Shown here one piece after another: positions 9,529 to 18,059 of a stretch of 64,000 nt of DNA. The stretch lies in contig NZ_JALGCL010000002.1 of NCBI RefSeq assembly GCF_022808325.1, positions 124,001 through 188,000 on the forward strand, written 5' to 3'. Source of the stretch: Cognatiluteimonas sedimenti. GTDB taxonomy: Bacteria; Pseudomonadota; Gammaproteobacteria; Xanthomonadales; Xanthomonadaceae. Within the stretch, counting starts at the first letter, position 1. Every line of letters begins with the position of its first letter. The notes beneath the pieces were generated by a model. That model saw nothing but the letters and a program-made list of their open reading frames with translations. It had not been told where the DNA came from and did not search any database. Position numbers and translations under genes: made by a program.

Positions 9529-10911
9529 TCAGCACTCGATGACGTTGACCGCGAGTCCGCCGCGCGAGGTTTCCTTGTACTTGTCCTGCATGTCGCGGCC
9601 GGTGTCGCGCATGGTCTTGATGACTTTGTCCAGGCTGACCTTGTGCTTGCCGTCGCCGCGCAGTGCCATGCGCGAGGCGTTGATCGCCTTGACCGAGCCC
9701 ATCGCATTGCGCTCGATGCAGGGGATCTGCACCAGGCCGCCGATCGGGTCGCAGGTCAGTCCGAGGTTGTGCTCCATGCCGATCTCGGCGGCGTTCTCGA
9801 CCTGCGACATGCTGCCTCCGAGCGCGGCGGTCAGGCCGCCCGCTGCCATCGAGCAGGCGACGCCGACCTCGCCCTGGCAGCCGACCTCGGCGCCGGAGAT
9901 CGAGGCGTTTTCCTTGTAGAGGATGCCGATCGCGGCGGAAGTGAGCAGGAAATCGAAGATGCCCTGTTCGTCGGCGCCCGGGATGAAGCGCTGGTAGTAG
10001 TGCAGCACCGCCGGCATGATCCCGGCCGCGCCGTTGGTCGGCGCGGTGACGATGCGCCCGCCGGCGGCGTTCTCCTCGTTGACCGCGAGCGCGAACAGGT
10101 TGACCCAGTCCAGCGTGGCCAGCGGATCGGACACGTCCGTATCCGGCCTGGCCGACAGTTCCGCATGCAGCAGCGGCGCCCGGCGTTGCACGTGCAGCCC
10201 GCCGGGAAGGGTGCCGCCCTCGCGGATGCCGCGCTGCACGCCGGACTGCATCGCCTGCCAGATTTCGCGCAGGCCGGCGTGGATCTCGTCGGCGCTGCGC
10301 CAGGCCTGTTCGTTGGCGAACATCAGCTGCGCGATCGTCAGGCCGTGTTGCGCGCAGTGCGCCAGCAGTTCGTCGCCGCTGTGGAAGGGATAGGGCAAGG
10401 GCGTGGTGTCGGCGACGATGCGGTCCTCCGCGGCTTCGTCCTGGTTGACCACGAAGCCGCCGCCGACCGAGTAGTAGTCGCGGGTGGCGAGCAGGTCGCC
10501 GTGCGCGTCGTAGGCGGTGAAACGCATGCCGTTGCTGTGGAACGGCAGCTTCTGGCGCTTGTTCATCACGAGGTCGGTCTTTTCGTCGAAGCCGATCTCG
10601 TGGCTGCCGAGCAGGCGGATCCGCTTGCTTCCGCGGATGCGCTCGAGCGCGGCGGGGATGATGTCGGGATCGATGAGATTGGGCTGCTGGCCCTCCAGCC
10701 CCATCAGGATCGCCTTGTCGGTGCCGTGGCCACGCCCGGTCAGCGCGAGCGAACCGAACACCTCGGCGCGCAGGCGGGCGACGCGCTCCAGGGCGCCGGC
10801 TTCGCGCAGCCAGTGGTCGACGAAACGCGCGGCGGCGCGCATCGGGCCGACCGTGTGCGAGGAACTCGGGCCGATGCCGATCTTGAAGAGGTCGAAGGTG
10901 CTGACTGCCAT
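9529..10911 (-). CDS. sdaA: L-serine ammonia-lyase (iron-sulfur type)
   Basis: 460 residues, close to the single-chain bacterial enzyme. It deaminates L-serine to pyruvate and ammonia using an oxygen-sensitive 4Fe-4S cluster. The N-terminus [20 protein letters not shown] is characteristic of the beta domain. The C-terminal alpha domain has the cluster cysteines in [18 protein letters not shown] and [10 protein letters not shown]. The protein ends with a cysteine (NVIEC), as in other members, where the C-terminal cysteine occupies the empty iron site. It is divergent from the glutaredoxin-like gene with only 17 bases between the two ATGs, and both appear to share one bidirectional -10 core. 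Confidence 0.96.
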   Translation of the reverse strand: MAVSTFDLFKIGIGPSSSHTVGPMRAAARFVDHWLREAGALERVARLRAEVFGSLALTGRGHGTDKAILMGLEGQQPNLIDPDIIPAALERIRGSKRIRLLGSHEIGFDEKTDLVMNKRQKLPFHSNGMRFTAYDAHGDLLATRDYYSVGGGFVVNQDEAAEDRIVADTTPLPYPFHSGDELLAHCAQHGLTIAQLMFANEQAWRSADEIHAGLREIWQAMQSGVQRGIREGGTLPGGLHVQRRAPLLHAELSARPDTDVSDPLATLDWVNLFALAVNEENAAGGRIVTAPTNGAAGIMPAVLHYYQRFIPGADEQGIFDFLLTSAAIGILYKENASISGAEVGCQGEVGVACSMAAGGLTAALGGSMSQVENAAEIGMEHNLGLTCDPIGGLVQIPCIERNAMGSVKAINASRMALRGDGKHKVSLDKVIKTMRDTGRDMQDKYKETSRGGLAVNVIEC

Positions 10912-10916
10912 GCAGC

Positions 10917-10923
10917 TATTCTA
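10917..10923. promoter_or_regulatory. Symmetric overlapping -10 core, divergent leaderless promoter (sdaA / glutaredoxin-like)
   Basis: The plus strand reads TATTCT (10917-10922), 6 bases before ATG 10929. The minus strand reads TAGAAT (10918-10923), 6 bases before ATG 10911. The two boxes overlap by 5 bases, and the two predicted start sites are 18 bases apart and coincide with the A of each ATG. Confidence 0.6.
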
Positions 10924-10928
10924 GGCCG

Positions 10929-11168
10929 ATGCCAGCCCCGCGGTTCCTCCTGTTCCAGCGCGACGACTGCCACCTGTGCGACCTGGCGCTGGAGGTGTTG
11001 GCGCAGGCGCGCGCGCCGGCCTTCGACAGCGTCTTCATCGACGACCAACCGGCGCTGGAACAGCGCTATGGCCGGCGCGTACCGGTCTGGCGCGACGAGG
11101 CCCGCGGGCTCGAACTGGACTGGCCCTTCGACCCCGAAACCGTGCGCACTTTCGTTGCCGGCGAGTAG
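10929..11168 (+). CDS. Glutaredoxin-like thiol protein
   Basis: 79 residues, a small thioredoxin-fold protein of the glutaredoxin/DUF836 type. The active-site pair is CHLC at residues 15-18, preceded by FLLFQRDD, and a cis-proline is seen in RRVPVWRD. No signal peptide is present, so it acts in the cytoplasm. The partner and substrate are unknown. It is divergent from sdaA and has no Shine-Dalgarno sequence; its -10 box ends 6 bases before the ATG. A link to the oxygen-sensitive iron-sulfur serine deaminase next door is only a guess from position. The 161 bases after it hold no gene. Confidence 0.82.
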   Translation: MPAPRFLLFQRDDCHLCDLALEVLAQARAPAFDSVFIDDQPALEQRYGRRVPVWRDEARGLELDWPFDPETVRTFVAGE

Positions 11169-11329
11169 GTCTTCCCCCGGCCCATGTCGCTTGTCGCGTT
11201 GATGGCAACGGCCCGGGCTTCGGGCGGGGCCGCCGCGGGCACGGGCTGCCAGTGGAAGGCGCGTCGGGCCACGCCCCGGGTGGCGTGTCGCCCCGCCCGG
11301 ACGGCAGCGATTGGCTTTCCAGACGAGAT

Positions 11330-11875
11330 TCAGCGCGGAGTGAACAGGACGCGGGTGCTGATCGCGATTTCGTTGGGGATCAGGCTGGTGTCGGCCCAGT
11401 CGCCGCCACCGACGTCGAAGTCCAAGCGCCGGACCGTGGCCTTGCCCGCGAGCACCGGTTCCGTGCCCGGCGTCCAGGTGAAGGTCAGCGTGACCGGCTT
11501 GTCGATGCCATGCAGCGACAGCGTGCCGTCGGCGGCGTACTGGTTGCCACCCAGGCTGCGGAACCGGGTCGCGGTGTAGCGCGCCTGCGGGAAGCGGGCG
11601 ACGGCGAAAAACGCGTCACCGCGCATCTCGGTGTCGTAGTCGGCATTGGCGGTGGTGGCGCCGGCCATCGGGATGGCCACGTCCAGCCTGGCCGACGCCA
11701 GGTCCGCGGGATCGAACGCGAGCGTGGTGCTGAAGCCGGGGAAGCGGCCGGAGAACGCTTCGCCCTGGTACATGCCGCCGAACGCCAGCGCCGAGCCCGG
11801 GGCCTGCACGTAGTCGGCCGCCAGTGCCGGGGGCGCCAGCAGCGCCAGCAGCGCCGCAATCATCGGATTACGCAT
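11330..11875 (-). CDS. Secreted YceI-family protein
   Basis: 181 residues with a signal peptide (MRNPMIAALLALLAPPALAA). The mature part is a YceI-type lipocalin-like barrel, a family known to bind polyisoprenoid lipids. Typical features are FGGMYQGEAFSGRFPGFSTT, LDVAIPM, the RFPQARYTATRF strand and GTLSLHGIDKPVTLTFTW. ATG 11875 overlaps the 3' end of the cytochrome b561 gene by 8 bases, giving a three-gene operon with two YceI paralogues flanking the cytochrome. It is shorter and less elaborate than its paralogue at 12446-13216. Confidence 0.88.
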   Translation of the reverse strand: MRNPMIAALLALLAPPALAADYVQAPGSALAFGGMYQGEAFSGRFPGFSTTLAFDPADLASARLDVAIPMAGATTANADYDTEMRGDAFFAVARFPQARYTATRFRSLGGNQYAADGTLSLHGIDKPVTLTFTWTPGTEPVLAGKATVRRLDFDVGGGDWADTSLIPNEIAISTRVLFTPR

Positions 11876-12449
11876 GGGGAGGCTCCTTGGAGGCAGGAAC
11901 GTGCAGCCAGCGCGATGGCAACATCCGCGCCAGGGTCGCGTCGCGCTGGAACAGGTGGTGCCAGAACGCGGCGCCTGCATGCGCCAGGGACAGCGCCGCC
12001 AGCGCCCAGAACAGCCATTCGTGCCAGTCCTCGCCGAGTTCGTGCAGCGCTTCATCCTGGCCCACCAGCGGCGGCAGGTGCACCAGCCCGAACCACGGCA
12101 GCGGAAATCCGGCGGCCGAGTTGGTCACCCAGCCGCTGATCGGCACCGCGAACAGCAGCAGGTAAAGACCGGCGTGGGTGAACGTGGCGACGCGGTGCTG
12201 CCAGCGCGGCCCGGGCAGTGCATGCGGAGCGCCGGCATGCCAGCGCCACAGCAGCCGCAACGCGGCCAGCGCCAGGATGGTCAGGCCGATCGACTTGTGC
12301 AGCGCATAGATGCGGATCTTGTACGGCGTGTTGGGCAGGTCGGTCATGGTCAGGCCCAGCCAGGCCATCACCACGATCAGGACCACGATCAGCCAGTGCA
12401 GCGACTGGCTGACCGCGCCCCAGCGATCATCGGTATTCCTGCCGATCAC
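11868..12449 (-). CDS. Cytochrome b561-type membrane protein
   Basis: 193 residues with four predicted membrane helices, of the YceJ/CybB family: diheme b-type cytochromes that pass electrons through the inner membrane. Candidate heme-binding histidines are in SQSLHWLIV (helix 1), ALHKSIGLTI (helix 2), FTHAGLYLLLF (helix 3) and SLAHAGAAFWHH (helix 4). The start is taken as GTG 12449, whose bases overlap the stop of the upstream YceI gene as GTGA; the open frame runs further upstream only as a shadow. YceI next to cytochrome b561 is also seen in E. coli (yceI-yceJ), so a shared isoprenoid or quinone substrate is plausible. Confidence 0.87.
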   Translation of the reverse strand: MIGRNTDDRWGAVSQSLHWLIVVLIVVMAWLGLTMTDLPNTPYKIRIYALHKSIGLTILALAALRLLWRWHAGAPHALPGPRWQHRVATFTHAGLYLLLFAVPISGWVTNSAAGFPLPWFGLVHLPPLVGQDEALHELGEDWHEWLFWALAALSLAHAGAAFWHHLFQRDATLARMLPSRWLHVPASKEPPHA

Positions 12450-13216
12450 GATGGCTGGTCCGTCGTTGCCGGCACGGGGGACGGTGTCGGCTCGCCCTCG
12501 TCCTGCGGCGCCGGCGCGTTGTCGTCGGCGGCGGGTGGAAGCGGCGGCGCTTCCGTTGCAGGCCCGGCGTCGATGGCGTCGATGGCGTCGAGGACGTTGC
12601 CGTCGCGCACCGCCTCGGCCTCGATCCGCAATTCGACCTCGTCGCCGATCATGCTTTTCCAGGCATCGATGCCGAAGTCGCTGCGCTTGAGCGTTGCGTG
12701 GGCGGAGAACCCGGCGGTGCGGCGGAACGGCGGCACGGGATCGCGCCGCAGCAGGTTGAGGGTCACGTCCAGGCATTGTTCGCGCGCCACGCCGTGCAGG
12801 GTCAGCGTGCCGCAGACGCTGGCGCGGGTCGGGTCGACCGGCTCGACGCGCGTGGACACGAACGTCGCCACCGGGTAGCGGTCGGTATCGAGCATGTTGC
12901 GGGCCAGCACCGCGCGGTTCCAGCGCGCGTCGCCCAAGTCGGCGCGCGACAGCGGTACTTCGACTTGCAGGCGCGCGCTGCGCCAGTCGTCCGGATCGAA
13001 CACCAGCATCCCGGTGCTGCCGGACACCGTGCCCAGCGAGGTCGAGAAACCGGCATGGCTGACCCCGAACAGTACCCGGGTGTGGACCGGGTCCAGCCGG
13101 TAGCCGGCGGCCTGCGCCAGCAGCGGGGATGGCAGCGCCAGCAGCGCAAGCAGCAGCACCGACCCTGGGGGCAGGCGGGGTGGCAGGCGCGACGGCTGCG
13201 GCAGGCGGGGCCTCAT
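12446..13216 (-). CDS. Secreted YceI-family protein with acidic Pro-rich tail
   Basis: 256 residues. The N-terminus (MRPRLPQPSRLPPRLPPG then a hydrophobic stretch ending LLAQAAG) is an export signal. The YceI domain spans about 40-215, with YRLDPVHTRVLFGVSHAGFS, WNRAVLARNMLDTDRYPVA, GTLTLHGVAREQ and ATLKRSDFGIDAW; the DPVHTxVxFxVxHxG opening is the family hallmark. The last 40 residues are low complexity, rich in Pro, Ala, Asp and Glu. It is the first gene of the YceI-b561-YceI operon; ATG 13216 is 7 bases after a TAGAAT -10 box, so the mRNA is predicted to be leaderless. Confidence 0.87.
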   Translation of the reverse strand: MRPRLPQPSRLPPRLPPGSVLLLALLALPSPLLAQAAGYRLDPVHTRVLFGVSHAGFSTSLGTVSGSTGMLVFDPDDWRSARLQVEVPLSRADLGDARWNRAVLARNMLDTDRYPVATFVSTRVEPVDPTRASVCGTLTLHGVAREQCLDVTLNLLRRDPVPPFRRTAGFSAHATLKRSDFGIDAWKSMIGDEVELRIEAEAVRDGNVLDAIDAIDAGPATEAPPLPPAADDNAPAPQDEGEPTPSPVPATTDQPS

Positions 13217-13223
13217 GCCACGG

Positions 13224-13229
13224 ATTCTA
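13224..13229 (-). promoter_or_regulatory. -10 box for the YceI-b561-YceI operon
   Basis: TAGAAT on the minus strand with 7 bases to ATG 13216, consistent with a leaderless or nearly leaderless transcript. No -35 seen. Confidence 0.45.
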
Positions 13230-13349
13230 GGCCGGATCGGCTGAATCGGGCGCGGCAGGCCTGCGGCCTGCTTGCGGGCACCGTGTGCGGTTGCGACCAT
13301 GCCGGCGGGGACGTGCGCCGCGCAAGGCGGCTGCGAAAGGGGGAACGCC

Positions 13350-16300
13350 ATGTCACGCATCGCATGGATGCTGTCGGGACTGCTGTGGCTGTGGGCTGCG
13401 CTGGCCTGCGCCGCGGTGCCGGAAACGCCGCGCTTCCGCCTGGTCGGCGTCGCCGAAGGCATGCCTTCGAGCAGTGTCAACGTGGTCGTGCGCGACCACG
13501 CCGGCTATGTCTGGCTGGCCACGCCGGACGGACTGGCACGCTACGACGGCGTCGGCTTCCGCATCTGGCGCAACATCCCGGGGGACGCCGATTCGCTGCC
13601 CGGCAACAACGTCCAGGCCCTGCATGTCGATGCGCAGGACCGGATCTGGATCGCCACCGAAGCCGGCGGCCTCAGCGTCCTCGATGCGCGCCGGCAGCAC
13701 CTGCGCCATTACCGCATGGCCGATGATCCGCGCATCGGCAGCGACGACACCTGGGCCATCGTCAGCCGCGACGGCGTGGTGTGGTTCGGCACCTATGGCG
13801 GCGGCCTGCACCGCCTTGGCCGCGATGGCCGCATCACCCGCTACATGCCCGACGCCGGCGATCCGCGCAGCCTGCCTGCGGATACCGTGCTGACGCTGGC
13901 TTTCGATCCGCGAGGCAACCTGTGGGTCGGCACCACGCGCGGCATCGCGCGCTGGACCGGCAAGGACTTCGAGCGGATCGCGCTGCCGGGCAAGCGCCCG
14001 AATCCGATGGCGTTCTCGCTGACGGTCGATGGCGATGCGCTGTGGGCCGGCACCAGCACCGGGCCGTGGCGCCGCGGCGGCGACGGGCGCTGGGTGGCGC
14101 CGTCGTGGGCCCCGATGTTCGAACAGCCCAACGCGATGATGGCGTTGGCGCGCGACCGCGACGGGCAGTTCTGGATCGGTAGCCAGCGCGGCCTGTGGCG
14201 CACGCGCGCCGACGGCATCCCGGTGCCGGTGCACGAGAACGGGCCCGGCATCGACAAGGCAGTGGCGTCCCTGCTGCTGCAGCCCGATGGGGCGCTATGG
14301 GCGCCGATCCCGGGGATCGGCCTGGGCTACCTGCGCGCGGACTGGCGCCAGTTGGCGCAGTTCGCGCGCAGCGACGACGGCCTCAGCGGCGCGCTCTATC
14401 GCGGGGTCACGCCAGCGGTGCACGGCGGCGTCTGGCTGGCGAGCAACATCGGTGCGCCCGAGCGGCTGGCGGCGGACGGCAGCGTCGAACAACTGCCGAC
14501 GGCGACGATCGAAGCCCTGCAGGCGACGAAGTTCGCGGCCATCGTCGAGGATCCGCGCGGCGTGCTGTGGGCCGGCGACCGCAACGTGCTGGTGCGCATC
14601 GACGGCGACGGCGGCATCCGCCGGTGGCAGGCCAACGACGCGATCGATCCGATCCTGCCCGGGGTCGACATCCTTCGGATCGCCCCCGACGGCAACCTGT
14701 GGGTGTCTTCCAGCGGCGGCGGCGTGCAGGAGCGCGACGGCAGCAGCGGCAAGGTGCTGCGCAACCTGCCGGCGGGCAGCCATGGCCTGGGCGGCGCCGA
14801 CATCGAGGCGATGGTGTTCGCACCCGACGGCGCCTTGTGGATCGCGGGCGATCGCGGCGTCGCGTCCTGGCACGAAGAGCGCGATCGCTTCGAACCGGTT
14901 GCCGCGATGGGCGACGGCCGCGTGTACGCGCTGGCCTTCGACGGCAGTGGCGCGCTGTGGCTGTCGCGCATCACCGGCCTGGAGCAGTATCGGCGCGACC
15001 GCGGAGCCTGGCGGCGCAGCGCGGGCGTCGGTCCCGAGGTCGGCATTCCCGCGGTCGAAGCCGCGGGAATGGCGGTCGATCGCGAACATCGGGTCTGGCT
15101 GTCGACCACGCGCGGCCTGTTCCGCTGGGGTCCGGCTGCCCGCCACCTGCGCCGGTTCGGCGTCCAGGACGGGCTGAGCAGCCAGGAATTCGAGGCCCAC
15201 AGCATCACGGTGACGGCTGCCGGCGTGCTCGCCGCCACCACCACCGACGGCGGCGTCGTGCTGGTCGATACCACCGCCCCGGACCCGGCGCCGGTACGCC
15301 CCGACCTGCGCATCGACCAGGTCGCGGTGCGCCGCGACGGCCTCTGGGAGCCCTTGCCCGCAGGCACGATCGAACTGCCGCCGCAGCTGCGCGAACTGCG
15401 CGTGCGCGCACGCCTGCTGGCATACGCCGATCCGCTCGCCAACCGTTATGCCAGCCTGCTGCAGGGCTACGACCGCAGCTGGGTTGGCCAGGACGCCAGC
15501 GGCGAACGCATCTTCAGCGGCCTGCAACCAGGCAACTACGTCCTGCGACTTCGGGCCCGCGATGCCGCCGGCAACTGGTCGCCGGAACAGCTGCTGCGCT
15601 GGCGCGTGCTGCCGCCATGGTGGCGCACGCCGTGGGCGCTGGCGGGACTGGCCGCGCTGGTTGCATTGCTGCTGTGGTGGGCCGCGGCCGCCTATCGCGA
15701 GCGCCTGAAGCAGCGTCATGCCCTGCAACTGATCGAACACGAACGCGAACTGGCCGAACAGGCATCGCTGGCCAAGACCCGGTTCCTCGCCACGCTCGGC
15801 CACGAGGTGCGCACGCCGATGACCGGCGTGCTGGGCATGAGCGAGCTGCTGCTGGGCACGCCCCTGGACGAACGCCAGCGCGGCTATACCGAATCCATCC
15901 GCCGCGCCGGCAACCACCTGCTGCGACTGGTCAACGATGCGCTCGACCTGGCGCGGATCGAGGCCGGCAAGCTGCAACTCGACCCGCAACCATTCGCCCT
16001 GGCCGCGCTGCTCGCCGACGTCGTTGCGCTGCAGGCGCCGCTGGCGCGGCAGAAGGGATTGCGTTTCCGGCAGCAGGTCGATCCGGGCGTTCCCGAGGTC
16101 CTGCTCGGCGATGCGTTGCGGATCAGGCAGATCCTGCTCAACCTGGTCGGCAATGCGATCAAGTTCACCGAGCATGGGGAAGTCGGGCTGGCGGTGACGA
16201 CGCTGCCGGCGACTGCCGGCATCCGACTGGTCGTCAGCGATACCGGCCCGGGGCTCAGCGAGGAACAGAAATCGCGCTTGTTCCAGCGCTTCGAACAGGC

Positions 16301-16886
16301 CGAAGGCACGCGCACCACCGCGCGCCATGGCGGCAGCGGCCTGGGACTGGCGATCAGCCAGGAACTGGCCGCGGCGATGGGTGGCCGGATCGGCGTCGAC
16401 AGCACGCCGGGCGATGGCGCCCGTTTTTCGCTCGAATTGCCGCTGCCGGCCGCCGCCGTCGTGAGCGCGGCAGCAAACGCGCCGGGGCCGGCGGCGGGAG
16501 TGGCGCGGGAGCTGGAACTGTTGCTGGTGGAAGACGACCCGACCGTGGCCGAAGTGATCGCCGGCCTGTTGCAGGCCCAGGGCCATCGCGTGGCCCATGC
16601 CCCGCACGCGCTGGCGGCACTGGGCGAAGCTGCGCGGGCGAATTTCGATGCCGCGCTGCTCGACCTCGACCTGCCGGGAATGGACGGCCTGGCACTGGCG
16701 CGGGCATTGCGTGCGCAGGGATTCGATGCGCCGCTGCTCGCGGTCACCGCGCGCGCCGACGCCGAGGCCGAACCGCAGGCGCGAGCGGCCGGCTTCGACG
16801 GCTTCCTGCGCAAGCCGCTGAGCGGCGCGATGCTGGCCGAGGCGATCGAACAGGCGTCCACCGCGGCGCTGCCGGCGGGGGCCTGA
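13350..16886 (+). CDS. Hybrid sensor histidine kinase with two-component-regulator propeller
   Basis: 1178 residues. Signal peptide (1-22, ending LACAA), then about 620 residues of periplasmic propeller repeats of the Reg_prop type (DHAGYVWLATPDGLARYDG, AQDRIWIATEAGGLSVLD and others), then a Y_Y_Y immunoglobulin-like domain (ANRYASLLQGYDRSWVGQD). One membrane helix lies near 760-780. The cytoplasmic part has HisKA with FLATLGHEVRTPMTG (His818), an HATPase domain (LNLVGNAIKFTEHGE, DTGPGLS, GGSGLGLAISQE) and a receiver with Asp1105 in LLDLDLPGMDG. There is no HPt or DNA-binding output domain, so phosphotransfer needs a partner elsewhere. GGGGGAA before ATG 13350 serves as ribosome-binding site. 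Such kinases often sense extracellular glycans; the ligand is unknown here. Confidence 0.93.
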   Translation: MSRIAWMLSGLLWLWAALACAAVPETPRFRLVGVAEGMPSSSVNVVVRDHAGYVWLATPDGLARYDGVGFRIWRNIPGDADSLPGNNVQALHVDAQDRIWIATEAGGLSVLDARRQHLRHYRMADDPRIGSDDTWAIVSRDGVVWFGTYGGGLHRLGRDGRITRYMPDAGDPRSLPADTVLTLAFDPRGNLWVGTTRGIARWTGKDFERIALPGKRPNPMAFSLTVDGDALWAGTSTGPWRRGGDGRWVAPSWAPMFEQPNAMMALARDRDGQFWIGSQRGLWRTRADGIPVPVHENGPGIDKAVASLLLQPDGALWAPIPGIGLGYLRADWRQLAQFARSDDGLSGALYRGVTPAVHGGVWLASNIGAPERLAADGSVEQLPTATIEALQATKFAAIVEDPRGVLWAGDRNVLVRIDGDGGIRRWQANDAIDPILPGVDILRIAPDGNLWVSSSGGGVQERDGSSGKVLRNLPAGSHGLGGADIEAMVFAPDGALWIAGDRGVASWHEERDRFEPVAAMGDGRVYALAFDGSGALWLSRITGLEQYRRDRGAWRRSAGVGPEVGIPAVEAAGMAVDREHRVWLSTTRGLFRWGPAARHLRRFGVQDGLSSQEFEAHSITVTAAGVLAATTTDGGVVLVDTTAPDPAPVRPDLRIDQVAVRRDGLWEPLPAGTIELPPQLRELRVRARLLAYADPLANRYASLLQGYDRSWVGQDASGERIFSGLQPGNYVLRLRARDAAGNWSPEQLLRWRVLPPWWRTPWALAGLAALVALLLWWAAAAYRERLKQRHALQLIEHERELAEQASLAKTRFLATLGHEVRTPMTGVLGMSELLLGTPLDERQRGYTESIRRAGNHLLRLVNDALDLARIEAGKLQLDPQPFALAALLADVVALQAPLARQKGLRFRQQVDPGVPEVLLGDALRIRQILLNLVGNAIKFTEHGEVGLAVTTLPATAGIRLVVSDTGPGLSEEQKSRLFQRFEQAEGTRTTARHGGSGLGLAISQELAAAMGGRIGVDSTPGDGARFSLELPLPAAAVVSAAANAPGPAAGVARELELLLVEDDPTVAEVIAGLLQAQGHRVAHAPHALAALGEAARANFDAALLDLDLPGMDGLALARALRAQGFDAPLLAVTARADAEAEPQARAAGFDGFLRKPLSGAMLAEAIEQASTAALPAGA

Positions 16887-16892
16887 GGCGCG

Positions 16893-17987
16893 CTATTGCG
16901 CGGGTGTGCCCGGTTGGGTGGGCGATGCGGCCGCGTCGACGTCGTGCAGGAAGTCGATCACGCCCGCCATGTAGGTCGCCTGGTCGTCATACAACGCCAT
17001 GTGGCCGCCGTTCGGGCAGTACAGGTAACGCCCGCCGGGCAACAGCTTCGACATCTTCTCCATGAACCCCGGATCCATGGTGTCGTGGCCGGCGCCGACC
17101 ACCAGCGTGGGTACGGTGATGGCGTGCAGGTCGGCGGTGCGGTCCCAGTCGGCAAGGATGCCGCTGGCGCCCATTTCGCTCGGACCCTGCATCGGCACGT
17201 ACACGGCCTTGTTGGTGTGCGCGAACGAGCGCAATGCCGGCTCCGGCCATCGCTCGCCCGGCATGCGCAGGACGTGTTCCTCGTAGAAGGGCTGCAGCAG
17301 CGCCTCGTAGCGCGGATCGTCGTACTGCCTGGCCGCCTCCAGCGCCAGGATCTGCTTGAGCTGGGCCTGGTCCATCGCCGGCATCAGCACGTCGTGCGCG
17401 TAGCGGTTGTAGGCGGGGATGCTCGACATCATGTTCGAGATCACCAGGCACTTGAGATGCTGCTGGTACTTGAGCGCGTACTCGATCGCGAGGATCCCGC
17501 CCCAGGAGTGCCCGAGCAGGCAGAAGTCGTCGCGGTCCAGGCGCAGCGCCTGCCGAACCTGCTCGACTTCGTCCACGTAGCGCGCGACCGACAGCAGCGG
17601 CGCCATGTCCCCGGGCTGGTCGCTGTAGGCCGAGCCGAGCTGGTCGTAGTAGTAGTACTCGATGCCGGCGCCGGGGAACCAGCTGTCGAAGGCCTCGAAG
17701 TATTCGTGGGTGGCGCCGGGGCCACCGTGCAGCAGCAGCACCTTGAGCGTCGGGTTGTTGCCGACGCGCTTGGTCCAGACGCGGAAGTCGCCGGAGGGCG
17801 TATGGATCGGGATCATGCGCACGCCGCCGGCGAGGATGTCGTCCCGGCCGGTATTGTCGAAGTACGACGCCGGCGGGGAGACGGCCTGCGACCGGGGTGC
17901 CGTGGCGGGGTCCGGTGGCGTTGCGGCCATCGCGTCCGCGGACAACAGCCCCAGCATCAGCAGGCAGCACGACAGGACCTTGCGCAT
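16893..17987 (-). CDS. Secreted proline iminopeptidase-like serine peptidase (family S33)
   Basis: 364 residues with a signal peptide (MRKVLSCCLLMLGLLSADAMA), which points to a periplasmic or secreted enzyme; many proline iminopeptidases are cytoplasmic. The alpha/beta-hydrolase core shows the oxyanion motif LLLHGGPGATHEYF, the YYYDQLGSAYSDQP segment typical of proline iminopeptidases, the nucleophile in LLGHSWGGILAIEYA, the aspartate in GAGHDTMDP and the histidine in GGHMALYDD. All catalytic residues are present. It would release N-terminal proline or related residues from small peptides. GGGAGA sits 7-12 bases before ATG 17987. It converges with the hybrid kinase gene (6 bases apart). Confidence 0.9.
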   Translation of the reverse strand: MRKVLSCCLLMLGLLSADAMAATPPDPATAPRSQAVSPPASYFDNTGRDDILAGGVRMIPIHTPSGDFRVWTKRVGNNPTLKVLLLHGGPGATHEYFEAFDSWFPGAGIEYYYYDQLGSAYSDQPGDMAPLLSVARYVDEVEQVRQALRLDRDDFCLLGHSWGGILAIEYALKYQQHLKCLVISNMMSSIPAYNRYAHDVLMPAMDQAQLKQILALEAARQYDDPRYEALLQPFYEEHVLRMPGERWPEPALRSFAHTNKAVYVPMQGPSEMGASGILADWDRTADLHAITVPTLVVGAGHDTMDPGFMEKMSKLLPGGRYLYCPNGGHMALYDDQATYMAGVIDFLHDVDAAASPTQPGTPAQ

Positions 17988-18059
17988 GGCGGCTCTCCCG
18001 GGCGGAACCCGCGAAGGCTAACAGCTGGCGGGGGCGCCGGCGCAATCGCCGGGGGTGGC

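Noticed and set aside
11169-11329. Terminator between the convergent glutaredoxin-like and YceI genes
   Set aside because: GC-rich inverted repeats are present (GCCCG...CGGGC) but none is followed by a T-tract on either strand.
14195-17065. A 956-codon open frame inside the hybrid kinase
   Set aside because: Shadow of the kinase gene in the +2 frame; no domain.
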